A stretch of DNA of 8,292 bases from Treponema sp. (GTDB lineage Bacteria; Spirochaetota; Spirochaetia; Treponematales; Breznakiellaceae), in contig JAISSG010000125.1 of the NCBI GenBank assembly GCA_031273185.1, forward strand, positions 1 to 8,292, read 5' to 3'. Positions 1 to 5,083 of the stretch are shown piece after piece. The translations under genes were made by a program, and so were the position numbers. Positions within the stretch are counted from its first letter, which is position 1. Each line of letters begins with the position of its first letter. The notes beneath the pieces were generated by a model. That model saw only the letters and a list, made by a program, of their open reading frames with translations. It was not told where the DNA came from and searched no databases.

Positions 1-150
1 AGGCCTTGCTTATGTTATCATGCGCCTTTATTGCTCTTCGTAAGGCTGGTGCTATTTAGGGATAAGCTCTTAATAGAAATTTTATGTCAAGCGGTATATG
101 CGCCGCTCAGAAACCGCTCACCCTCCTTTGCGCCTCCGCGTGGGCCTCTT
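1..150. other. Non-coding flank beyond the TPR gene
   Basis: No convincing gene is seen here. Open frames crossing it on the plus strand are antisense to the TPR gene and lack a ribosome binding site or recognisable protein. The part nearest the gene (about 121-150) is rich in CCTCC/GCGCCTCCGCG-type words that resemble dispersed low-complexity repeats. The outer part (1-110) is more AT-rich. A short inverted repeat, AGCGG (90-94) and CCGCT (103-107), could form a 5-bp stem, but no T-run follows on either strand, so I do not call a terminator. On the minus strand a TTGACA (90 down to 85) has only a poor -10 match (GCTTAT) at 17-bp spacing. Confidence 0.5.
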
Positions 151-177
151 CCCCCAGTCCCCCGTTCCCTATTCCCC
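151..177 (-). repeat. G-rich degenerate heptad repeat spanning the TPR stop codon; G-quadruplex motif
   Basis: Read on the minus strand, this has four G-runs of 4, 3, 5 and 5 bases separated by loops AATA, AAC and ACT. That fits the canonical intramolecular G-quadruplex pattern (runs of at least 3, loops of 1-7). It can also be read as about three and a half degenerate 7-8 base units (plus strand CCCCAGT, CCCCCGTT, CCCTATT, CCCC). These resemble the short tandemly repeated repetitive (STRR) sequences known from cyanobacteria. The TAG stop of the TPR gene (171-169) lies inside it, so the structure would form in the 3' end of the leftward mRNA. The motif is seen directly; any effect on termination or stability is inferred. 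Confidence 0.6.
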
Positions 178-1269
178 GGCAAAATAGCTGTTGGCGATGG
201 TGTCTTCCGGGTCGATCTCCAGCACGGCGCGGAAGAATCCCTCGGCTTCGGCCTTGTTGCTGGCTTTCAGGGCAAGCACGCCCATGTTGGATATTATTTT
301 GACGTTCTCGGGATCGTGCCGCAGGGCCGCTTCCAGTTTTTGGCGGGCGCCTTTCAGGTCGCCGGTTTCCATGAGGCAGATGGCAAGCTCGTTGTAAACA
401 TCGCTGCCGCTGCCGCCCAGTTCCACGGCTTTGCCAAAAGCCCTGGCGCCGTCTTCCCAGCGGCCCATTTCTCGCAGCGCCCAGCCAAGGACAAACCAGC
501 CGTTCCATACCGCCGGGTGCTGCTCGATGAATCTGTGTATGCGCTCCATCCCCGCCTCGCCCTTTCCCTGCCGGACCAGCTCATAAGCGGCGATGAAATT
601 TTCGTCGTCAGGGCCGTTTTCGTCGATGCTCTTGATGATGGCACGGGCCTTTTCCGTTTTTGCCTCGTCGCCGCCGGAATCGGCGTATTCTAGAAAACAT
701 TCCCTCGCCCTGCGGAAGTCGCTGCGCCCAAGGTAGAAAAAGCCGGCGTTAAAAAAAACGTCGGGGAGAACGGGGTGCTGGGCAAGGGCGTCTGCGTAGG
801 CGGCTTCTGCGGCCCGGAAAGCGTCGCCCGCTTCCGGCTTTTCATGCCGCTCCAGCAGGGCCGCCCGCTGCTCCAGAACAAGCGCCCGGTTGAGCGTCAC
901 GGCGGGCGAGGAGGGGAACAGGCCGCGCAGGGCATCGAGTATCTCCAGGGCAAGATCAAAGTCGCCGCCCTGCGCCTTGATGATCGCCGCCTCGGTAAAT
1001 TCGCCCAGTATGCCGGGGCGAGCGGCAAGGACGAAACGGCGGTAGTAGTCGATCCATTCCCGCTTTTCCTTCCCCCCGGCGATGACCAGCAGCATCCCGG
1101 AAATGATCGCCTCCCATGAGAGTTCCTCAAGGTTGGGCTGTTCCTGGCCTGCGGGCAGTTCGACGGGTATGGGAATTGCCGGGTCAATGCAAAAGCCGTC
1201 CCCAGCCTGGCCGCGCAGGCTTTCCGGGACAGGGAGAAAGAAAACCCGCTGTTGGCGCTTGTCCGGCAT
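169..1269 (-). CDS. Tetratricopeptide repeat (TPR) protein, 366 aa
   Basis: This is a TPR protein, so a protein-protein interaction scaffold; its partner is not evident. Helix-pair repeats with the usual small and aromatic positions are visible around residues 90-119, 122-165 (interrupted), 170-203, 226-253, 254-287, 289-321 and 323-356. The clearest are the last three (WFVLGWALREMGRWEDGARA; VYNELAICLMETGDLKGARQ; and the unit ending VLEIDPED). There is no signal peptide or membrane segment, so it is probably cytoplasmic. The first 85 residues are not TPR-like. The ATG at 1269 lies 5 bp after the PilZ stop and has no obvious Shine-Dalgarno, which points to translational coupling with the upstream gene. 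It is the last gene of the leftward set. The coding strand contains a T8 run at 758-751 (Val-Phe-Phe-Asn). The TAG stop sits in a G-rich repeat. The fold is certain; the specific function is unknown. Confidence 0.9.
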   Translation of the reverse strand: MPDKRQQRVFFLPVPESLRGQAGDGFCIDPAIPIPVELPAGQEQPNLEELSWEAIISGMLLVIAGGKEKREWIDYYRRFVLAARPGILGEFTEAAIIKAQGGDFDLALEILDALRGLFPSSPAVTLNRALVLEQRAALLERHEKPEAGDAFRAAEAAYADALAQHPVLPDVFFNAGFFYLGRSDFRRARECFLEYADSGGDEAKTEKARAIIKSIDENGPDDENFIAAYELVRQGKGEAGMERIHRFIEQHPAVWNGWFVLGWALREMGRWEDGARAFGKAVELGGSGSDVYNELAICLMETGDLKGARQKLEAALRHDPENVKIISNMGVLALKASNKAEAEGFFRAVLEIDPEDTIANSYFAGE

Positions 1270-1274
1270 GGGGA

Positions 1275-2123
1275 TTACTGGCTGCTGTCGGCGCTGGTTT
1301 TGCCGCCCGTGGGCAAACGGCTGTCGGCTCTTATAGTGTTTAAATACTCGTTGATCCGCATTTTGTAGCCTGTCGGGATTTGGGCCTCGTCAAATACCAT
1401 GACCAGGGCTACCATTTCTTTCTTTCCCTCAACGTCTTCGAAACGGACGAATTTGCCCTTGACCAGGAAGCTCTCCCTGGGATCGTCAAAGTCAAAGCGA
1501 AGGGCTGTTTCCTTGTTGACCAGGAATTTCGCGACGCCCATCATTATCATCTTGGCGCTGGAGAAGGACAAATCCCGCAGTATGCAGCGCCGGGGCACTC
1601 CCTGGATAAAGGCCGCGGTTTCCTTGGTAAGCATCTTGAGTTTCCTCTGCGTTTCCGCGGTAAGGACGATCCGCTCGTCCTTGCGTCTTGCGGAATTCAC
1701 GTTGGCGTCCAGTACCCGGCCCACAATCTCTATGAGGTCGTCGGGCGGGCGCTGGGTAAACTGTATGGTCAAAAGGGAGATGTCAAGGGAGTTTTTGTAG
1801 GGAATTGTGCTGACCACTCGCCCCGCAACAAAGAACGTTACCGGGCTTGTCACTTCGGCATTTTTGAAGCACAGGCGCAGGCTTATCAGGTTGTTGGCCT
1901 GCTGCAGTTTTTCCAGCAAGCCTGACTTAATGTTGGCAACGATTTTTGCCCCCTCAAAGGAAGTCGTGTATAGGACACAGGGCCAAAAATCGCTTCCGCA
2001 TTTCAGATGCACCTGCTCGGTAAGAAGACCGGTCGCCTGGAGCATATCTTTGGTAAAGGTAACTTCAATTCCCTTAAATCGCTCGTAGTAAGCAGCGACC
2101 TTTTGCGCCGTTATGATACTCAT
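1275..2123 (-). CDS. PilZ-domain protein, predicted c-di-GMP receptor, 282 aa
   Basis: PilZ domains bind cyclic di-GMP and relay it to motility, adhesion or exopolysaccharide machinery. The C-terminal half carries the diagnostic pair: an RxxxR motif in ARRKDER (R147 and R151), then about 30 residues later D184-L-S186-F-S-S189-A-K, matching (D/N)xSxxG followed by Ala-Lys. The usual glycine is serine here (S189). The arginines, aspartate and serine that contact the ligand are present, so binding is plausible. Residues 1-140 form a separate alpha/beta N-terminal domain, analogous in position to that of YcgR-like proteins, but I do not recognise its family. There is no signal peptide or membrane segment. 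The start ATG at 2123 has a good Shine-Dalgarno, AAGGTGA at 2137-2131, with 7-nt spacing. It begins 28 bp after the lipoprotein gene and ends 5 bp before the TPR gene. Confidence 0.88.
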   Translation of the reverse strand: MSIITAQKVAAYYERFKGIEVTFTKDMLQATGLLTEQVHLKCGSDFWPCVLYTTSFEGAKIVANIKSGLLEKLQQANNLISLRLCFKNAEVTSPVTFFVAGRVVSTIPYKNSLDISLLTIQFTQRPPDDLIEIVGRVLDANVNSARRKDERIVLTAETQRKLKMLTKETAAFIQGVPRRCILRDLSFSSAKMIMMGVAKFLVNKETALRFDFDDPRESFLVKGKFVRFEDVEGKKEMVALVMVFDEAQIPTGYKMRINEYLNTIRADSRLPTGGKTSADSSQ

Positions 2124-2130
2124 CAGTTTT

Positions 2131-2137
2131 TCACCTT
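2131..2137 (-). promoter_or_regulatory. Shine-Dalgarno of the PilZ gene
   Basis: AAGGTGA on the minus strand lies 7 nt before the ATG at 2123. It fixes that start and contrasts with the other two leftward genes, neither of which shows a clear ribosome binding site. Confidence 0.75.
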
Positions 2138-2151
2138 ACATATCGTATAGA

Positions 2152-2883
2152 TTATTCCGCCACCGAGTCAATAAACGGCGGATTTTCATTTTTCCTGTAT
2201 TCGTCCAGCACAAGCCCCTCGTCAGGCTGGGTGCGGCCCTGTCCGCCAAGAAGCCCCATAAGGTAGTCCTGGTCGAACAGTTTCGCCAGATCGTCAGCCT
2301 GGGCGCGGGTAAAGTACATATGGATCAGCATGTTCTCCAGCCGGTCGTCCCTGTTATTGCCGGCGGATGATTTTTCTACCTCCTTTGCGGGACGCATAAG
2401 GGTGGCAAAAAACGGCGCTTCCTCCCTAAAACGGTAGCCCAGCTCTATGACGGGATAAGAGACACGGGTCTTGCCGAACTTGAAGGTTTCCCATTCCAGG
2501 CACCCCTTTGTTTTTCCATACGCCGCCCTTGTTTTGCCGTACCTGTCCACCAGATTCCTCTCCGTATAGTCCTCTTTGTAGAGATCAAGGGCCTCGGCAA
2601 ACTGCCTCCGCATGTTTTGGTCCCAAAACTGCCGGTAAGTAGCAAGTTGGTACTTGAATTCCAGCGCCACGGCGTTCAGCCTGGGGTAAAAAACCACCCC
2701 AACCTCATTTTTGTTGAGTTTTAGCGAAAACAGGCGGTCAAATTCAGCCTCTATGGTACCTGCGGAAACAGGGTCAGCATCGGCTGCCATGTTGGGGTAT
2801 TTTTTTGCGGAATCAACGGAGCCGCAGGACAGCATGAGAAAAACGGCTGCCCCCGCCAGCGCCGCGGGCAAGAAAGGTCTCAT
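2152..2883 (-). CDS. Predicted lipoprotein, 243 aa (mature about 224 aa)
   Basis: The N-terminus is a short lipoprotein signal peptide: Met-Arg-Pro, a hydrophobic core at about residues 4-17 (FLPAALAGAAVFLM) and a lipobox LMLSC with the acylated cysteine at position 20. After cleavage by signal peptidase II it should be membrane-anchored, facing periplasm or surface. The mature part is soluble, mixed alpha/beta, rich in aromatic and charged residues, with a well-ordered stretch at about 45-165. I do not recognise its family. I chose the ATG at 2883 rather than the in-frame ATG at 2961 because the latter would put 26 residues ahead of the signal peptide. No Shine-Dalgarno precedes 2883. A near-perfect promoter places the transcription start at the ATG itself, suggesting leaderless translation. 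It is the first gene of the set with the PilZ and TPR genes. Lipoprotein call strong; function unknown. Confidence 0.85.
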   Translation of the reverse strand: MRPFLPAALAGAAVFLMLSCGSVDSAKKYPNMAADADPVSAGTIEAEFDRLFSLKLNKNEVGVVFYPRLNAVALEFKYQLATYRQFWDQNMRRQFAEALDLYKEDYTERNLVDRYGKTRAAYGKTKGCLEWETFKFGKTRVSYPVIELGYRFREEAPFFATLMRPAKEVEKSSAGNNRDDRLENMLIHMYFTRAQADDLAKLFDQDYLMGLLGGQGRTQPDEGLVLDEYRKNENPPFIDSVAE

Positions 2884-2889
2884 TGGCTG

Positions 2890-2918
2890 ATTATACCAGT
2901 TAAACGAGAGAATGTGAA
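2890..2918 (-). promoter_or_regulatory. Sigma-70-type promoter for the leftward operon (extended -10)
   Basis: On the minus strand there is a -35 box TTCACA (2918-2913), a 17-bp spacer and a perfect -10 box TATAAT (2895-2890). It is preceded by TGG, giving the extended -10 form TGnTATAAT. Initiation 6-7 bases downstream falls at about 2884-2883, the A of the lipoprotein ATG, leaving essentially no 5' untranslated region. Confidence 0.8.
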
Positions 2919-2934
2919 GGTTCTGTTTCCCCGT

Positions 2935-2945
2935 GGCGTGACGCC
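2935..2945. promoter_or_regulatory. 11-bp palindrome between the divergent promoters, possible operator
   Basis: GGCGT-G-ACGCC is a perfect inverted repeat with 5-bp arms and a 1-bp centre. It lies between the leftward -35 (2913-2918) and the rightward -35 (2975-2980), where a shared regulator could bind. It is short enough to be chance, and no regulator is known. Confidence 0.3.
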
Positions 2946-2972
2946 CCAAAATAAAACCCAACCAAAAGGAAC

Positions 2973-2983
2973 GGTTGACAACC
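2973..2983. promoter_or_regulatory. 11-bp palindrome overlapping the rightward -35 box, possible operator
   Basis: GGTTG-A-CAACC has the same 5-1-5 geometry as the palindrome at 2935-2945, centred 38 bp further right, but a different sequence. It completely covers the TTGACA -35 box, so a protein bound here would block the rightward promoter. Part of the symmetry comes from the -35 consensus itself, so confidence is low. Confidence 0.28.
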
Positions 2984-3004
2984 CAAAAGCCAGTCGGCTA
3001 CAAT
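2975..3004 (+). promoter_or_regulatory. Sigma-70-type promoter for the rightward genes
   Basis: A perfect -35 TTGACA (2975-2980), an 18-bp spacer and a -10 TACAAT (2999-3004, five of six consensus bases). Transcription would start near 3011, giving a leader of about 67 nt before the ATG at 3078. It is the only clear promoter seen for the acidic-protein and maf genes. Confidence 0.8.
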
Positions 3005-3052
3005 TAAGTGTACTGAGTATGCCCGTTTTTTCCGATAATTTAGGGAAGAAAT

Positions 3053-3088
3053 ATGCGTTTGTATACGGGAGCGGTTCATGGCGTTTGA
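3053..3088 (+). other. Possible 11-codon leader ORF overlapping the start of the acidic-protein gene
   Basis: An ATG at 3053 preceded by AGGGAAG (3042-3048, 4 nt before the ATG) opens the short frame MRLYTGAVHGV. It ends at TGA 3086-3088, inside codons 3-4 of the main gene but in another frame. Its Shine-Dalgarno is at least as good as that of the main gene (GGGAG, 3067-3071). In addition, CCCGT at 3022-3026 can pair with ACGGG at 3065-3069, which overlaps the main ribosome binding site. A leader peptide controlling access to that site is conceivable, but the stem is only 5 bp and the ORF very short. Confidence 0.25.
3067..3071 (+). promoter_or_regulatory. Shine-Dalgarno of the acidic-protein gene
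   Basis: GGGAG lies 6 nt before the ATG at 3078. No in-frame ATG, GTG or TTG exists between the upstream in-frame TAA at 3036 and 3078, so this start is fixed. Confidence 0.7.
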
Positions 3089-4637
3089 TAAAAAAACCTC
3101 AATGTATTCCGATCACGGTGCCTACGGCTCGGCGGAAGAACTTGACGCTTACGGCGTATGGGTAAAAAGCGAGCCGCAGGATTTGGCATCAAGTCTGGCG
3201 GACGCTGTGGGTGTTGGTTTTGGCGAGGGGCCCATGCCTTTCGAGGAGGACTATGACACCGGGTACGACAGCATGGGAGTCGGAGGGGTGGATCTTTCCG
3301 ATATCGACGGCGAAGCTCCGCATCTTGGCCTTGGCATGGGTGATTTTACGTTTACCAGCTATGAGGACGAGGCGGAAGTTGAAGAGGACCAGGGAATCCA
3401 GGACGGGGTGTCCAACCAGATTTTGGCGAAAATAGCCGACGAGCTTTCATCGATCAGGTTGGAGCTAACGACAATCAAGAATGAATTTACCGAAATTCGC
3501 ATGGAAAGCGGCAGGAACGAGGCGGAGCGCGACGGTTCCGACGGCGGCTTTTTTTCAGAGGGGGACGATGAAAAGATCGCCCTTACCGGCGATGAGATGG
3601 ACACGATCCTCACGTCCCCCGATTTTTCCGGCGAGGAGGAGTTTGCCTTTGATTCCGGGCGGGAGGCAGACGCGGTCCGGCTGAGAAAGATCTCCGAGCA
3701 AAATGAGGCGTCGGAGGTCAGCGCGGCAGGCGACGAATCGCAGGACGGGGAAGAGGAAGAAGAAGTAATCGATATTGATCTTGACAACCTGGGGATAGAC
3801 CTGGACGCTGAAATAGAAAAATTGGAGATGGAAGCCCAGGCCGAAACGCCGGAAGCAAATGAATTGGCGCGGCAGGATGAGCAGGACGAAGCTTTCCAGT
3901 TAGCCGAGGATATTTCTTCTTTTGACACCCTTGGCGAGATCGACGAAATGAGAAACCTTCACCTTGAGGGGGTTGAGCATCTTTCGCCGATTCCTGACGA
4001 TGCCAGCTTCCTTGAAGAGTACTCTTTTACCGAAGAAAGCGCGCCGGATCTCGGTTTTGGCGACGCTCCCTTTGACCTTGATTTTCCCGGCGAAAGCGCC
4101 CTGGGACTTGATGACGAATTAGCCGGTGAAAACCAGTTTGCCCCCCTGGATCTTTCAGACGTGGTAATTGATGAGCCTAATCTTTCCGCCGGGCTCGACG
4201 AGCCGGAGCTTGACGTGCCGGAGTTCGACGGGCTTTCTTTGGAAGATTCGGTGCTGGACGACATTTCGCTGGATGCGAAAGAATTTGAAACGAGCATTGA
4301 TCTGGGCATCCAAGACGACAGCCTTGCCCAGATAATCCCCGAGGGCTTTGAATTGGAGCAACAGGAAGAAGCGGCGGCTCCCTTTGACGACGATTTTGAG
4401 ATTATTGTCGAAAATGACGCGGAAATTGCAGCCCAGCCGGAAAGCCCCGGCAAAGGCAAAGCCCCGTCCGGCAAGACCTCCGATATTTCGCCGGATTTGA
4501 AGAGCGAATTAAAAGACGTGCTTAGCTACATGGATCATCTCCTGGAATCCCTGCCGGAGGAAAAAATTGAGGAATTCGCAAAATCCGAGCACTTTGACAC
4601 ATACCAAAAAATTTTCAAGGAATTGGGACTGGCATGA
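3078..4637 (+). CDS. Large, highly acidic, mostly disordered protein, 519 aa, probable scaffold
   Basis: By my count about 147 of 519 residues are Asp or Glu and only about 27 Lys or Arg, with no cysteine. There is no signal peptide or membrane segment, so it is probably cytoplasmic. Four blocks can be told apart. The N-terminus carries YGVWVKSEPQDL (25-36), a motif I associate with treponemal proteins. A helical coiled-coil-like stretch follows at 112-150 (QILAKIADELSSIRLELTTI and beyond). A long acidic low-complexity region at about 160-450 contains repeated Asp-hydrophobic-Asp patterns (IDIDLDNLGIDLD; DEPELDVPEFDG). After a short Gly/Lys linker (457-466) comes a compact amphipathic helical domain at 467-519, rich in Lys and Glu. 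This suggests a multivalent adaptor with ordered binding ends. I recognise no enzymatic domain. It is the first gene after the rightward promoter; an A7 run at 3090-3096 falls at codons 4-7. Confidence 0.85.
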   Translation: MAFDKKTSMYSDHGAYGSAEELDAYGVWVKSEPQDLASSLADAVGVGFGEGPMPFEEDYDTGYDSMGVGGVDLSDIDGEAPHLGLGMGDFTFTSYEDEAEVEEDQGIQDGVSNQILAKIADELSSIRLELTTIKNEFTEIRMESGRNEAERDGSDGGFFSEGDDEKIALTGDEMDTILTSPDFSGEEEFAFDSGREADAVRLRKISEQNEASEVSAAGDESQDGEEEEEVIDIDLDNLGIDLDAEIEKLEMEAQAETPEANELARQDEQDEAFQLAEDISSFDTLGEIDEMRNLHLEGVEHLSPIPDDASFLEEYSFTEESAPDLGFGDAPFDLDFPGESALGLDDELAGENQFAPLDLSDVVIDEPNLSAGLDEPELDVPEFDGLSLEDSVLDDISLDAKEFETSIDLGIQDDSLAQIIPEGFELEQQEEAAAPFDDDFEIIVENDAEIAAQPESPGKGKAPSGKTSDISPDLKSELKDVLSYMDHLLESLPEEKIEEFAKSEHFDTYQKIFKELGLA

Positions 4638-4681
4638 AACCCTGTTTCGTGGTAGCGGCGCCCAATAGCGGCATTAAATAG
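4634..4681 (+). other. Possible 15-codon ORF bridging two genes
   Basis: An ATGA overlap at 4634-4637 joins the stop of the acidic-protein gene to a start codon. The short frame MKPCFVVAAPNSGIK ends at TAG 4679-4681, just where the GAGGTGG ribosome binding site of the next gene begins. It may carry ribosomes across the 59-bp gap, or be coincidence. AAGGAA at 4617-4622 lies 11 nt before the ATG. Confidence 0.22.
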
Positions 4682-4696
4682 AGGTGGCGGCTGAAT

Positions 4697-5059
4697 ATGG
4701 GACTCTTGGGCAGGCTTGCGGCCAGGAACAGTCCTGATAACAACAGCGCCGGATCGCGAGGCATTCAAACAGCTATCAGTAATTTTCACCAGAGGAACCC
4801 GCTGTTTCACTGTGTGGTCATGCATTTCAATAACGATCAACAGCAAAGTGTTTCCGGCATTGCCCGGATGGCGGCCTCCCACGGCGTGGCGTGCTTGAGC
4901 CTGCATGACGGAAACGGCCTAATCCTGCTTCCCGGCAGGATCGACAAGGAACTTTTTTCGCACCAGCTTGCCAGGAGCACCGGCTCCACCGTGCTTTTCC
5001 AGTTCAGCGCAGATTCGCCTTCCCTGGCCTTTGAGACACTGAGCCCCTACCTTCAGTGA
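4697..5059 (+). CDS. Hypothetical protein, 120 aa, function unknown
   Basis: I do not recognise this family. The first 30 residues are polar and possibly flexible. The rest looks like a small alpha/beta domain: strand at 37-44 (LFHCVVMHF), helix about 48-62, strand 64-70 (VACLSLH), turn DGNG, strand 75-79 (LILLP), helix 82-94, strand 97-103 (STVLFQF), then a helix at 107-118. There is no signal peptide or membrane segment and no catalytic motif that I can name. The start ATG at 4697 is supported by GAGGTGG at 4681-4687. Its position, 59 bp after the acidic-protein gene and 24 bp before the first maf gene, suggests co-expression with both. Its TGA stop lies in a 14-bp tandem duplication. The gene is likely real because of its ribosome binding site and tight packing. 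Confidence 0.72.
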   Translation: MGLLGRLAARNSPDNNSAGSRGIQTAISNFHQRNPLFHCVVMHFNNDQQQSVSGIARMAASHGVACLSLHDGNGLILLPGRIDKELFSHQLARSTGSTVLFQFSADSPSLAFETLSPYLQ

Positions 5060-5078
5060 GAAATCTTCAGTGAGAAAT
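5051..5078 (+). repeat. Perfect 14-bp tandem duplication at a stop/start junction
   Basis: CTTCAGTGAGAAAT occurs at 5051-5064 and again immediately at 5065-5078. The first copy contains the last two codons and the TGA stop of the 120-aa gene; the second copy only lengthens the spacer. Without the duplication the gap to the ATG at 5084 would be 10 bp instead of 24 bp. Consistent with a recent slippage duplication. Confidence 0.85.
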
Positions 5079-5083
5079 TTTCA

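Noticed and set aside
90..107. Inverted repeat AGCGG...CCGCT as a terminator of the leftward operon
   Set aside because: Only 5 bp of stem with an 8-base loop and no following T-run on either strand.
31..693. 220-codon open frame on the plus strand
   Set aside because: Antisense to the TPR gene, no ribosome binding site, and no recognisable protein; the minus-strand frame has clear TPR repeats.
2884..2961. Longer lipoprotein reading frame beginning at ATG 2961
   Set aside because: It would place 26 residues before a standard lipoprotein signal peptide and overlap the promoter; the ATG at 2883 is far more likely.
3359..4474. Serine-rich open frames on the minus strand opposite the acidic gene
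   Set aside because: They are the complement of Asp/Glu-rich codons; no start signals or protein features.
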